A stretch of DNA of 64,000 bases from Tetracentron sinense (GCA_015143295.1 CM026557.1:29173760-29237759); one strand, 5' to 3'. Counted from the first letter of the stretch, positions 11,425 through 24,900 are shown. The notes: generated by a model not told the origin, from the letters alone. Program-made: numbers and translations.

Positions 11425-14400
11425 GTTATAGACTAGCATCTAGCATTAGTGAAAAAATAGATTATTAAGATACAAAAGAAAATTCAAATAAAAGAGTGAG
11501 ACATACCATTATTGACGTCAATTAAAAGACGCAACATAGAATTAATAGTCCATTTTTAGTAGTCACTGAATATGCATCGTAATTTCCAAATAGTTATAGT
11601 GGTGTTATTAACTACTTTACTGAATAAATCTAATTGAAAAAAAAAAAAAAAAATTGGTAACAATATAGGACAAGATAAGAAATTTAAAAAATTGGATACT
11701 AACGAAGGGAGAATCCTAGAGCATATGGCAGTCGCGAAAGTTGAATTGCATCCGATAGCAAGGTCAATGCTAAGCTTAATGGCCCTTGTGCAAAAGTCGT
11801 CGTTCACGCCTCGTTCCATATAGTTCACATGATGTGGTTGAATAATGTAGGAGTACATAAAACAAATTCAGACAATCAGTTTTCTTGCACATAAAATTTG
11901 AATGAATAATATAAAATATAAGACTTAAAAGTATAAGAACTAAGTAGAGAATTATATACAGATCGAGTATTTAGTAGATAATTTCCCTTAAAGAGGACAT
12001 TTACTCACCATTGATTAACTCACAAAGACAAATACTAACACTTGAAAAATGATCGAAAAGTGATTCATCAATATAACTAAGGCAATTGCTAGCAATATAC
12101 GCCCCCATTATCTCTCCAGAATGAGAAATACTTTGGGGGTAGTCCCCACCAAACCCCAGGTACTTGTCGAAATGGAAAGAGTAGGATGTCTATGCCCAGC
12201 GAGTTTAGAAATAGTAAAATCCTATGTTTTTTTTACTTTTTTTTATCGAATATACTTTAAGTTATAGACTAACATTTTGCATGAGTGAAAAAATAGATTG
12301 TTAAGATACGAAAGAAAATTAAAATAAAAGGGTGAGACATACCATTAGTGATGTCGATTAATGGGCGCAACCTAGAACTAGTAATCCTTTTTTAGCAGTG
12401 ACTGATTCTGCATCGTAATTTCCAGATAGTTATGTTGGTGTTATTATCTACTTTACCGAATAAATCAAAATTTGAAATTAAAAAAAAAAATTGTTAACAA
12501 TATAGGACAAGATATGAAATTTAAAAAATTGGGAAACCAACCATGTGAGAATCCTAGAGCAAATGACAGCCGCGACAGCTAAAGGGTAGCCGAGAGCACG
12601 GTCTATGCTATGCTTAACCTTGGTTAGAAGTCGTCATTCATGTCTTGTTACATATAGCTCACATTGTGTAGTTGTATAATATACGAATACATAAAACAAA
12701 TTCAGACAATCAGTTTTCTTACATAATAAATTCAGAATGAATAATATCAAAATATACGACTTAAAAGTACAAGAACTAAGCATTGAATTATATTCCGATC
12801 GAGTAATTAGATGAGAATTTCTCTTAAGGATGATATCTACTCACCATTGATTAACTCGCAAAGAAAAATCATAACACGTGATAAATGATAGAGAAAGGAT
12901 GCATCAATATAAGTAAGGCAATTGCTAGCCATATACGCCACCACTATCTAGCCATAAATGCCCCTACTATCTTGCCAGAAGGAGAAACACTTTGGGGGCG
13001 GGCCCCACCAAACCCCAAATACTTGTCGAAATGGAGAAAGTGGGATGTCTATGACCAACGAGTTTATAAATACTAAACTCCTAAATTTTGTTACTTTTTT
13101 TTAACGATTGTACTTTAAGTTAGAGACTGCCATCTAGCATTAGTGAAAAATTACATTATAAACATAAAAAAGAAAAATAAAAGAAAAGGGTGATGAGACA
13201 TACAATTGGTAAAGTCGATTGAAAGGCGCAACCTAAAACTAATAGTCCTTTTTAGAAGGCACTGATTCTGATTCGTAATTTCGAGATAGTTATAGTTGTG
13301 TAATTAACTGCTTTACCCAATAAATCTAATTTATAAATAAGAAAAAAAATCAAATTGTTAACTATAGTATAAGATAAGAAATTTCAAAAAATGGGGAAAC
13401 TTACCATGGGAGAATCCAAGAGCAAATGACAGTCACGAAAGCTAAAGGGCAGCCGAGAGCAAGGTCCATGCTAGGCTTAATGGCCCTTTAGCAGAAGTCA
13501 TCGTTCACGCCTCGTTCCATATAGCTCACATGATTTAGTTGAATAATGTAGGAGTACATAAAACAAATTCAAACAATCAATTTTCTTACTCTACGACCAG
13601 CGACTATAAATAGTAAAATCCAAAAAAAATTTTACTTTTTTAACGATTATACTTTAAGTTATAGAATAACATCTAGCATTAGTGAAAAATTAGATTATTA
13701 AGATACAAAAGAAAATTAAAATAAAAGGGTGAGACATGCCATTAGTGACGTCTATTGTAATATGCAATCGAGAACTAATAGTCTTTTTTTAGCAGTCACT
13801 GAATCTGTATCGTAATTTTCAGATAGATATAGTGGGTTTATTAACTACTTTACTGAATAAATCTAATTTAGAAATAAGAAAAATATCAAATTGTTAACAA
13901 TATAGGACAAGATAAGAAATTTAAAAAATTGGGAAACTAACCATGGGAGAATCGTAGAGCAAATGACAGTCGCGAAAGCTAAAGGACAGGTGAGAGCACG
14001 GTCAATGCTAAGCTTAACCTTGACTTGAAGTCGTCATTTACGCCTCGTTACATATAGCTCACATGGTGTAGTTGTTTAATGTAGGAGTACATAAAACAAA
14101 TTCAGACAATTAGTTTAATTACATAATAAATTCTGAATGAATAATATCAAAATATAAGACTTAAAAGTACAAGAACAAAGCATCAAATTATATTCTGATC
14201 GAGTAATTAGAACATAATTTCCCTTCAGGAAGAAATCTACTCACAATTGATTAACTCGTAAACACAAATATTAACACTTGATAAATGATAGAGAAGGGAT
14301 GCATCAATATAACTAAGGCAATTTTTAGCCATATACGCCCCCACTATCTTGCCAGAAGGAAAAACACTTTGGGGTGAGCCCCACCAAACCCCAAGTACTT

Positions 14401-17338
14401 GTCGAAATGGAGAAAGTGGGATGTCTACGACCAACGAGTTTATAAATAGTAAAATCTAATTTTTCTTTTACTTTTTCTAATGATTATACTTTAAGTTATA
14501 GACTAACATCTAGCAATAGTGAAAAATTAGATTATTAACATACAAAAGAAAAATAAAATAAAAGGGACATACAATTGGTGAAGTCGATTGAACAGCGCAA
14601 CCTGAACTATTAGTCGTTTTTTAGAAGTCAATGATTCTGCATCGTACTATCCAGATAGTTATAATGATGTAATTAATTACTTTTCCAAATAAATCTAATT
14701 TAGAATTAGGAGAAAATTCAAATTATTAACTATATAACAAAAGATAAGAAATTTTAAAAAATGTTAAACTTACCATGGGAGAATCCGAGAGCAAATGACA
14801 GTCGCAACAGTTGAAGTGCAACCAAGAGCAAGGTCCATGCTACGGTTAATGGCCCTTGAGCAGGAGCCGTCGCTCATGCCTCGTTCCATATAGCTCACAT
14901 GATGTAGTTGAATAATGTAGGAGTACATAAAATGAGTTCAGTCAATCAGTTTTCTTACACATAAAATTTGAATGAATAATATAAAAATAAAAGACTTAAA
15001 AGCAGAAGAACGAAGTAGAGAACTATATAGAGATTGAGTAATTAGTAGAGAATTTCCCTTAAAGAAGACATCTAGTCACCATTAATTAACTCGCAAAGAC
15101 AAATACTAACACTTGATAAATGATAGAAAAAGTGATTTATCAATATAACTAAGGCAATTGCTAGCCATATACGCCCCCACCATCTTGCCAGAAGGAGAAA
15201 CACTTTGGGGGTAGGCCCCACCAAACCCCAAGTACTTGTTGAAATGGAAAGAGTATAATGTCTACGACTAGCGAGTCTATAAATAGTAAAATCCTAATTT
15301 TTTTTATTTTTTTTAACGATTGTTCTTTAAGTTATAGACTAAAATCTAGCATTAGTGAAAAAATAGATTATTAAGATTCAAAAGAAAATTCAAATAAAAG
15401 GGTGAGACATACCATTATTGACGTCGATTGAAAGACGCAACCTAGAACTAATAGTCCTTTTTTAGTAGTCACTGATTCTGCATCGTAATTTTCAGATAGT
15501 TTTATAGTGGTGTTACTAACTACTTTACCGAATAAATCTAATTTAGAAATAAGAAAAAAAAATCAAATTGTAAACAATAAAGGACAAGATAAGAAATTTA
15601 AAAATTGGGAAACTAACCATGGGAGAATCCTAGAGCAAATGACAGTCACGAAAGCTAAAGGGCAGCCGAGAGCACGAGACATGCAAAGCTTAACCTTGGC
15701 ACAAGTCACCGTTCACGCCTTGTTACATATAGTTCACATGGTGTATTTGTATAATGTAGGAGTACATAAAACAAATTCAGACAATCAATTTTCTTACATA
15801 ATAAATTCTGAATGAATAATATCAAAATATAAGACTTAAAAGTACAATAACTAAGCATTGAATTATACTCAGATCGAGTAATTAGAAGAGAATTTCTCAA
15901 TCTACTTAACATTTATTAACTCGCAAAGACAAATACGAACACTTGATTAAAGATAGAGATGGGATGCATCAATATAACTAAGACAATTGCTAGGCATATG
16001 CGCCCCCACTATCTAGCCATATACGCCCTGACTATCTTGCCAAAAGGAGACACACTTTACGGGTGGGCCCCACTAAACCCCAAGTACTTGTCGAAATGAA
16101 GAAAGACAGATGTCTACGACCAGCTAGTTTATAAATAGTAAAATCTTAATTTTTTTTTATTTTTTTAACGACTATACATTAAATTATAGGCTAACATCTA
16201 ACATTAGTGAAAAATTAGATCATTACTATACAAAAGAAAAATCAAATAAAATGGTGAGAAATACAATTAGTGAAGTCGATTGAAAGGCGCAACCTAAAAC
16301 TAATAGTCCTTTTTTAGAAGTCACTGATTCTGATTTGTAATTTCCAGATAGTTATAGTTGTGTAATTAACTACTTTACCGAATAAATCTAATCTAGAAAT
16401 AAGAAAAAAATCAAATTATTAACAATATAGGACAAGATAAGAAATTTAAAAACTAGGGAAACTAACCATGAGAGAATCCTAGAGCACGGTCCATGCTAAG
16501 CTTAACCATGACTATAAGTCGTCGTTCACGCCTTGTTACATATAGCTCACATGGTGTAGTTGTATAATGTAGGAGTACATAAAAAAAATTCAGACAATTA
16601 GTTTTCTTACATAATAAATTCTGAACGAAACATAAGAATATAAGACTTAATAGTACAAGAACTAAGTAGAGAATTATTTACAGATCGAGTAATTAGTAGA
16701 GAATTTCCCTTAAAGAAGATATCTACTCACCATTGATAAACTCGCAAAGACAAATACTAACACTTGATAAATGATAGAAAAGTGATTCATCAATATAACT
16801 AAGGCAATTGCTAGCAATATACAGCCCCACTATCTAGCCATATACGCCCCCACTATCTTACCAAAAGGAGACACACTTTGCGGGTGGGCCCCACCAAACC
16901 CCATGTACTTGTCGAAATACAGAAAGTGGGATATCTACGACCAGTGAGCCTATAAATAGTAAAATCCTAAATTTTTGTAAAATTTTTTTAATGATTATAC
17001 TTTAAGTTATAGACTAACATGTAGCATTAGTGAAAAAATAGAAAAGAAAATTAAAATAAATTGGTGAGACATACCATTAGTGACGTCGATTGAAAGACGC
17101 AACCTAGAACTAATAGTCCTTTTTTAGTAGTCATTGATTTTGCTTCGTAATTTCCAAATAGTTATAGTGGTGTTATTAACTACTTTACCGAATAAATCTA
17201 ATTTAGAAATAAGGTAAAAATCAAATTATTAATACTATATGACAAGATAAGAAATTTAAAAAATTGGGAAACTAACCATTGGAGAATCCTACAGCAAATG
17301 ACAATTGCAAAAGCTAAAGGGCAGCCGAGAGCACGGTC
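11425..17338 (-). repeat. Tandem array, segment IV (about 7 units, reverse orientation, two unit types)
   Basis: Palindrome-block anchors lie near 12,137, 12,997, 14,373, 15,212, 16,063 and 16,884. Two unit types can be told apart. Type A has GGCCCTTG(A/T)GCA before the GTCGTCGTTCACGCC block, with GATGTAGTTGAATAATG and GTGATTCATCAATATAAC. Type B has AACCTTGAC there, with GGTGTAGTTGTATAATG and GGGATGCATCAATATAAC. From 11.7 to 15.7 kb the order is A-B-A-B-A-B, a higher-order dimer of roughly 1.7 kb. One unit boundary (about 13,580-13,610) carries a deletion, leaving a short unit. No genes seen. Confidence 0.82.
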
Positions 17339-18519
17339 CTCTATTTTAAAACTTGCCGAGTCGACCCGACTCGGCCAAGTTTCGGATCATGTCTGGTTAA
17401 AAATTCGGAAATGCGATTTTTTAACAAGTAATGAAGTGGACTCGCCCAAGCCAACCCAAGTCGCCCAACCCGTGAGATCTTCCAAGTTATTGAAACATCG
17501 TTTTTTTTTTTTTTTTTTTAAACCCTACAGTATATAAACAAAAAAGGGGGGGGGGGGGGGGGGGGGGGGGGGTTAGGGCACGAAATCTCCCACACCCAAT
17601 AGCCCCACCCTCTCATCCGAAAATCTCTGGCCAGCGATAGTGGTCGGCGATCAACAATGGCCGAAGATAAACTATAAGTCTCTCTCCTCTCTCTCTGTTC
17701 TCTGTTCTCTCTCCTCTCTCCCTATTCTCTCTTCCCTCTCTAAGAAGAACTCTGTTCTTCTCTCTTCTTTTCTTTTCTTTTCTTTCACATTCTCATCAAT
17801 AGTGAATTTTTTTTCTTTCCATTTTTTTCAGTAGAGGAATAATTACCTAGAGGAAAAGAAAGCATTTTTTTTGGAGAGAAGTGTTAGCGCACCAAGAGGT
17901 AAAACTGAACTCACTTCTCTCTTCCCTCCTTTTTTCTCTTCCTCTTTTCAGTTTAGAAATCAAGGGAGATTGTTTTTTTTTGTTCAAATGAACTAGCCAT
18001 GGTTTGATACTCCTTCCCACCACCACCTTGGGTCAGGGAGACTGATTTTTTTTTCAAACGAACTACCCATGGTATATGTTTTCTGATTGAAAAATCATCA
18101 ATTTCTTTGGGCCATATCTGTTTTACCTTTTAAGTGATTCTTCGACTACTAGTTGTTTTTTGTATAATTTATTATTATTATTGGGGGGTTATCTTCTGCT
18201 ATAACTCAAGATATTCTGATTACTTTTTTTTTGTCTATGCTTCATTAATCCACAATTCCTTTTAACTAGTTATATGAAATTATGAAAGATTTGGATGATT
18301 ATTCTTATTTTTGGATGATAATTGATGAATTGTATTGAATTATATATCTCATTTTAGGCATGGTTTATTATTAATTTTGAATGTATACCATATATATAGT
18401 ATTAGAAAATATTATATATGTCTGAGTTTTAAGTGTCATTACTCAGACGAGTTTTGCCCGAGTTAACTCTACTCGGATAGTTTCTGAGTCAAGTCGAGTT
18501 TTCAGGTTTTAAAACACTG
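17339..18519. mobile_element. Non-autonomous hAT-like element, 1.18 kb
   Basis: It interrupts an array unit and is flanked by an 8-bp duplication with one difference (GCACGGTC 17,331-17,338; GCATGGTC 18,520-18,527). The ends are imperfect inverted repeats: CTCTATTTTAAAAC at the left and CAGTGTTTTAAAAC as the reverse complement of the right end, each followed by TCGA/ACTCGG-rich sequence. An 8-bp duplication and C...G ends fit the hAT superfamily. The inside holds a 27-base G run (17,546-17,572), a CTCT-rich tract (17,680-17,830) and no transposase. A decapitated relative lies at 28,364-28,828. Confidence 0.65.
17546..17572 (+). repeat. 27-base uninterrupted G run
   Basis: A homopolymer of G sits between AACAAAAAA and TTAGGGCACG inside the hAT-like element. 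The related copy at 28,500 has only a short GGGGTGGTGG at this place, so the run has expanded in this copy or is a sequencing or assembly artefact. Confidence 0.8.
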
Positions 18520-19009
18520 GCATGGTCCATGCTAAGCTTAACCTTGACCAGAAGTCGTCGTTCACGCCTTGTTACATATAGCTCATATAGTGTACATAAA
18601 ACAAATTCAGACAATTAGTTTTCTTACATAATAAATTCTGAATGAATAATGTCAAAATATACGATTTAAAAGTACAAGAACTAAGCATCGAATTATATTC
18701 AGATCGATTAATTAGAAGAGAATTTCACTTGAGGAAGAAATCTACTCACCGTTGATTAATTCACAAAGACAAATAGTAACACTTGATAAATAATAGAGAA
18801 GGGATGCAACAATATAACTAAGGCAATTGCTAGCCATATACACCCCCACTATCTTGCCAGAAGGAGAAACACTTTGGGGGTGGACCCCACCAAACCCCAA
18901 CTACCTGTCGAAATGGAGAAAGTGGGATGTCTACGACCAACGAGTTTATAAATAGTAAAATCCTAAATTTTTTCACTTTTTTTAACGATTATACTTTAAG
19001 TTATAGACT
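18520..19009 (-). repeat. Tandem array, segment V (part of one type-B unit)
   Basis: This continues the unit cut by the hAT-like element (CATGGTCCATGCTAAGC follows the duplication), with the landmarks GTCGTCGTTCACGCC, GGGATGCAACAATATAAC, a degenerate palindrome GTGGACCCCAC (about 18,880) and TTTATAAATAG. It is interrupted at TTATAGACT (19,009) by the LINE. Confidence 0.82.
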
Positions 19010-19106
19010 TATATTATGTTAAATATTCTGGAACTAGTTGAAACACGCTTACGAGAGCGTGTCCTAAGTAGCATTGTTCCTTTCATGGCTTTTTGCATGT
19101 CCGGAG

Positions 19107-21633
19107 ATGTCGTCGCGGAAGAAAATTTTTGTTGCTGAATCAAAGACCTTCGAATTTAGCAGTGAGGAAACCAGAGAAGGGCTTTTGGTGAAGATCATCA
19201 AGCGTGGGAGGGGGAGCTTGGTGGAGTTGCAGCTGAGGGAGTGAAGCTTTTGGTGGTTGCTTCATTTCGTTGGGGATTGTGTGAGGCTTGCCGAGGATGC
19301 ATACAGAGTGGAGCGATGCCAATGCTCTTCCAGAGTATTCTTTTTGGAAAGGAAAAGGAATTCTAAGGGGACGTTCATTTCATTGTTGGCAATTCCGAAG
19401 GAGGGAGGGAGAAGAAAATGGATCATTTTCCCACAGGCCAAGCATTATGGGAAGGAGTGTTGTATTCCCTGAACTCTATCATACCGACGCATTTTCATTG
19501 TGTAAGGAATCAGGGTTCAGGTTCGTTGGTAGTGGAGAATAACATTTCCTCATTAGAGATCCCTTTTAATCCTACCTTTGGTTCTTTCCCTCTACTTGTA
19601 CTTGAGGACAAAATTCCTAAGGAATGGTGGGACAGAGCTATAGTATGTGCATTTCCTCTTTCGTTAGCTAGTTGGTCTAGGAAGGAAGAGTTAATCCACT
19701 CTCTTCTTCCCAGTGATGATTGCCCGCCTTTGATCCCGTATGCGAATGGTAAGGGGCTGCTTGTAGTGAAAAGGCTAACCTCATTTATAGATTTATGTGC
19801 TAGGGATCCTCGGCCACTTCCAGGAGGATCTCTGGTTTTGAGCAGGTGGTGTGGCCAGCATCTAACAAACTTCCTGAGTCTTACATCAGAGAGTCCTATT
19901 GGATTGGCATCCAAGGTCTCCCGGTGCACCTTTGGACCTCAAGGATTTTTCACCAGATAGTGGATGCGTGTGCAGGGTTTTTAGCCATTGATGAGAGTAC
20001 ATCTTCTCTTTTGGACCTCTGGATAGCTCGGATCAAGATCGTAGCTACGAATAGAGCGAGAATACCCCGTATTTTTACCTTCCCAGACCGGGGAGGCTTG
20101 CTTAAAATCAGAATCTCTGTGGTTTCAGTGGAGGAGGCGGGAGTCTTCAGCAACCCAAGGTTTTTCCGGCAAGGTCCAATAGAGGGAATTGCCTTTTCCA
20201 ACGAGGAAGGGGTCGTTGAGGGGGCCGTACCTAATTTGTCCAATGGCAGCTTGTTAGCTAGGTGCATTCCTGAAGTTATTAGAGTAGACGTGGCGAAGCA
20301 GGGGGTGTGGATGATAAAAGAGGAGCAGGCTTCCAAGAAAGGTAGCAGAGGAAAAGCAACTGCCTTTAAAAGGGTTGGCGTGTTGTCGGGTGTCAACCCT
20401 CAGTACCTAGAGGAAATCCCAAAGTCTTTCCCGAAAAGGCTAAAGGCAATAGTGGAGTAGATTGTTTTTTTAAAAAGAACCAGAAAAGAACATGGCGTAG
20501 ACGAAGGCAGCGGTGGGTGAGAAAAGCCTCTCTAGGCGGATTAAAGTCAGTCAAAGCAGATGAATCAAATCAGGAGTGTCAAGTTGACTTTGGGATCAAG
20601 ATAGTAAGGGAGGAGGCTTACGGACAGGGCCTATTAGATCCATGTGTGGAGGGATTGGGGTTAGAGAGTGCTCTAAGGCCCAGTAAGTTAGGGCATTCTC
20701 TCCCTGAATTCTCTCAGTCCTGGGTCTGCTCGAGTTAGTTTGGGGGAGGGGCCTAAGGCTATCAGCCCAGGGGGTTGTTCAGTATCCTAGGCCGGCCCAA
20801 GTGGGCTCAAATCTAAAAGGGCTGGGTCGAGGGTTTAGCAATCAAAGTCAAGGATCCTTCTCGGGTAGGGCTGTCAAGCAAAAGAATCTAGCGCAGGTAG
20901 GCTTGGGTTCACAGAGTTCAAAGGGAGATCCCCTGAGCTCTAGGAAGACCTCGATGGAAAATGGCGGGGTGGAAGGTCGTCCTGATTCAGAGGTGAGAGA
21001 CCCCACTTCCAGTGACCTTCTTGCCTTGGAGGTAGGCAGAGAGTTCGTTACTCCTTCTCCAGGTGAGAGAAGAACCAGGGAGATTGGAAGGGAGCGGAAG
21101 GGGGTAAATGCATGAAGAGCTCAATTTCCCTCTCTTTTTCGGGAACATCCTTGGAAGGTAAATTCTGGGATAACGTCTCAGTTAACTCAGAAATGGAGTC
21201 ATATAGCCATTGGTTTTTTCCGAGTGGATGCCCAGATCTTCGATGGAAGAGCAGGGCTCTGGAGGTCCATTAAGAACAGTTTCGAATCATCAATTGGAGG
21301 TAGGTAGAGCAGGGGAGATGGGGTCAGTGCCGGAAATTGCCAGCCTTTCCCAGGAGAAAACGGTGGAGCTCGAATCAAATGGAGGGGGTGGGGAGGTCTT
21401 TGGGATTAACTTCGGAAAGGCATAAGGCTAAGGTGATACGGTTATTTCAGCGCATTGAAGGAAGGAGTGAGGGGGACAGGGGCAGATCTAAAGCTAAACC
21501 AAGAGGTGGTCATAGAGGAGCATCGACAATGGAGAAGAGGCGATTAGAATGCAGTGTGAACTATGACCAGGTTAGGAAAAAGGGAGACTCTGTTAGCCAG
21601 AAGTTAGCAAGGGACCTCCAAGTGATTAAATGA
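19107..21633 (+). pseudogene. LINE ORF1 (DUF4283-type nucleic-acid binding protein), decayed
   Basis: The ATG at 19,107 opens a frame (SRKKIFVAESKTFEF...) that hits TGA at 19,242, where the other copy at 32 kb has CGT, then continues to 19,472. The homologous frame then moves to 19,418-19,960 and 19,846-20,460. The DUF4283-like core is seen in the last part (WIGIQGLPVHLW, DEST, ARIKI). The remainder (20,460-21,633) is low-complexity charged and Gly/Ser-rich sequence ending in EKRRLECSVNYD-like residues, as in copy 2 (LECSISYD near 34,530). In plant L1 elements this protein packages the RNA. It is broken here by at least one nonsense change and several frameshifts. Confidence 0.75.
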
Positions 21634-24600
21634 ATGGTATCTCCATTATTTCTTGGAACATTAGGGGATTAGGTCAACGGGAGAAGAAGGTGGCGATAAA
21701 AAAGTTTGTTAGTTCCAAGCATCCGTGGATATTGTGCATCCCAGGAAACTAAATTATTAGTTACTCAGGATTATCATATTAAGGATATGTGGGGAGGTTT
21801 GGTTCCAGGGTGGATCGAACTTCTGTCATTGGGATCATCCAGGGGTATACTGCTAATGTGGGACAAGGTGAAAGTCGAAGTATTGGAGTCAGAAGTGGGG
21901 GCCTTTTCAATATCAGTTTTATGCACGGTGTATTGGGGAGGATTTTCAATGGGTCTTCTCAGGGGTCTATGGTCCGGTAGGAAGGTTCGAAGACTCAGAG
22001 TTATGGGCAGAATTTGATGATGTTAGTGTGTTATGGAGCCAGTCTTGGTGCTTGGGGGGGGGGGGGGGGATTTCAATTGCATCCGATTCTCCTCGGAAAG
22101 AAGAGGGGGAAGCGCTTTGACCCCTAAGATGAGGCATTTTGGAGACTTTGTTTTTCTTCACGGGTTGATTGATTATCCTATGAGGGGTGCTCAATTTACT
22201 TAGTCGCAAGCAGGTAATGATCGCATAGCGAGTCGCCTCGATCGCTTTCTCATCGATCAACTTTGGGAGGCTCATTTTCCTAACGTCACTCAATCCTCCT
22301 TGCCAAGACCTAATCATGTGCCTCTCTTGTTAGAGACGGGGAGTTTCGAGGGGGGCCTAGTCCTTTTCGCTTCAAAAAAATATGGTTGGGAGATGAGAGG
22401 TTCAGAGTCTTAGTAGCCGAGTGTGGAACCAAAATAGTGGGTGGGGGTCGGCTAGTACTTGCATTGGGATTAAGCTTAAAAGTTCGAAAGCTCGCTTATA
22501 AATTTGGAACATGGAGATTTTTGGAAATATTCAAATTCAGCTCGACGGGTTACTAAGGGAGATAGAAGTCATGGATGGTTTGGCTGAGATGCTCGAGCTG
22601 TCCCCTTCCAAATCAAGAGAGAGAGAATAAGAAGTTGGATTATATATCTACCCTTAAGCTTGAAGAAATCCATTGGAAACAAAAAGCTCGGACCCGGTGG
22701 CTCAAAGAGGGAGATGGAAACACGAAATATTTTCATAGGCAAACGCCAATAAAAAAAAAGAACTTCATATCCAAGTTGAAGGTGGATGGGATGTGGAAAG
22801 AGGAGAAGAGAGAGATCGAGGATAACGTGATCTCTTACTATAAAGGCATGTATTGTGAAAGGGAGAGGTGGTGGCCTAAGCTAAATAGGCTTCCTTTTGC
22901 CAGCTTGTCTCTGGATCAAAGGACGGCTCTCGAATGTCCCTTTTTGGAAGAGGAGGTGCTTGATGCAATTAAAGGATTGACGAGTGACAATGCTCCGGGG
23001 CCAGATGGGTTGACCATTGAGTTTTATAGGGGTTGTTGGGAGATTGTGGGGCAAGATTTTATGGCACTGATGCAGGAGTTTTTTTATACAGGGCGGTTTG
23101 ACAGAGTTATGAATAGCACATTTATTGCCTTGATTCCCAAAAAGGAGGGAGTGGAGGAGCTCAGGGACTTCCAACCCATTAGTCTTGTAAGCAGCTCATA
23201 CAAAATCCTGTCTAAGGTGTTGGCTACTCGCCTGAAGAGAGTTATGGCCTCTCTAATATCTCCTCAAAAGAGTGCTTTTGTAGGTGGATGACAAATTGTA
23301 GACGGGCCCCTTATTGCGAACGAGTGTATTGATTCAAGGGTGCGTGATAGGATCCCGGGCATTCTTTGTAAGATCGACATGGAGAAGGCCTACGACCATG
23401 TCAATTGGGAATTTTTCAAGTACATTTTAAGTAGAATGGGCTTCAGAATGAAGTGGATGCAGTGGATGTGGACTTGCATATCGTCCGTCTCTTTCTCAAT
23501 TCTGCTCAATGGTAGTTCTGTGGGTTATTTCCCTAGCTTTCAGGGATTGAGACAAGGGGACCTGCATATCCTTTCCTTTTTGTAATTGTTTCGGAAGCTT
23601 TGAGCAGAATGTTGTCTAAAGCTGAGGAGACTTTTTTTTTGAAGGTTTTAGGATTGGCCAGGATGATTTGAGGCTTTCTCACCTCCAATTCGTGGATGAT
23701 ACACTCATTTTTTGTCGGGTTTCGAGAAGCGAACTTCTTTATACCCGATGTATTCTTAGATGCTTTGAAGCTGTGCAGGATTATGAGTTAATGTAGCCAA
23801 ATTTGAGATCTTCCGGGTTGGGGAGATACCCATCCTAGATCATCTTCCCATTTGCCTAGGATGTGGAGTGGGAACCCTCCCTTCAGTGTACGTAGGAATG
23901 CCTCTAGGAGCGACATATAAGGCGAAATAAGTTTGGAATCCGACTTTGGATAACATGGCAAGAAGATTGTCAGGATAGAGGGTGTCCTACCTCTCAAAAG
24001 GGGGGAGATTGGCATTGATTAGAAGCACGTTGTCTTCTCTTACCATTCCTTGTTCAGTGGCTGTTACCATAGAGAGGATTCAGAGGGAGTTTCTATGGAA
24101 TGGTAGAGAGGACAGAGCCAAGTACCATTTAGTTGCTTGGTCCTAGATATGTCGGCCTAAGGAAGAGGGTGGTTTGAATATTAAGCCACTCATTCAGGTG
24201 AATAAAGCTTTGCAAGTGGCTGTGAAGATTTGGGGAGGAGAGGGAAAGTTTGTGGCCGGCAGTGATAGTAGCCAAGTATGGGGAGTCTTCGGGTTGGATC
24301 CCTCGGGAGGTTAGGGGCCCTCACGGTTTTGGGTTTTGGAAGGGTATTATGGCTAATGCTGGATTGGTAGTGCCTTTTTTTTTAGTTTAGGGGCCCTCAC
24401 GGTTCCACTCGTCTCATGGATGATTTTGGAAATCTCTTTGTCTTCGCTACCGTAAGGATGTGCTTGTGGAGGATTTTTATGAGAGAAGTACTGAAGGAGT
24501 TGTGTGGTGTCCAAAGTTGCATCGGGACCTTAATGATTGGGAGATTAGTGATTTATCTCGGTTATTGGAGCGGATTACTGCGACTGTTCTTTGCCTTGAG

Positions 24601-24900
24601 GTCAAGGATTGTAGGTTGTGGTCTAGGAGCAACCACGGGCGTTTCTCTATTCGCCTTTTGTTCCTATCTTTGTTTCATCCCCTGGGAATTAGAGAGGCGA
24701 TTTGGGGAGTTCTTTCCGGGGCTATCTCTTAATTATTATCGAAAGAGAGAAATTGTAGGATCTTCGAAGTGTTGCGGCTTCAGTGCCCCGGATTTGTGAC
24801 GGTTTCCGGTTGGTAGTTATGGAGTGGGTAGGTTTGCATTGCAATAGGGAGGACATCCAAGACAATTTACATTAGTTGTGTTTGTGCTCTTGGGGACGGT
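21630..24900 (+). pseudogene. LINE ORF2 (endonuclease-reverse transcriptase), decayed
   Basis: The start ATG (21,630) overlaps the ORF1 stop in ATGA. The endonuclease begins SIISWNIRGLGQ and keeps QETKL, but a 16-base G run (22,054-22,069) sits exactly where GGDFN should be encoded, and frames shift. Reverse transcriptase is best seen at 22,575-23,291 (NAPGPDG, LIPKKEG, QPISLVSSSYKI, SAFVGG), a TGA at the GGRQI position (near 23,288), then 23,340-23,585 ([21 protein letters not shown]). The catalytic box is FVDD (23,689-23,700) instead of the usual FADD. A weak zinc-binding-like tail follows to about 24,740. No RNase H domain. Not functional. Confidence 0.8.

Noticed and set aside
11556-11858. 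Minus-strand frames over the same array blocks (also 7,142-7,417, 8,894-9,136, 27,339-27,650)
   Set aside because: They are shadows of the tandem repeat in another frame, with no sign of protein conservation.
20801-21425. Open frames of 70-100 codons in the 20.5-21.4 kb region as separate genes
   Set aside because: They are pieces of the decayed, low-complexity LINE ORF1 tail, as comparison with 33.1-34.5 kb shows.
22881-23174. Minus-strand frame of 97 codons
   Set aside because: It is antisense to a clear reverse transcriptase segment.
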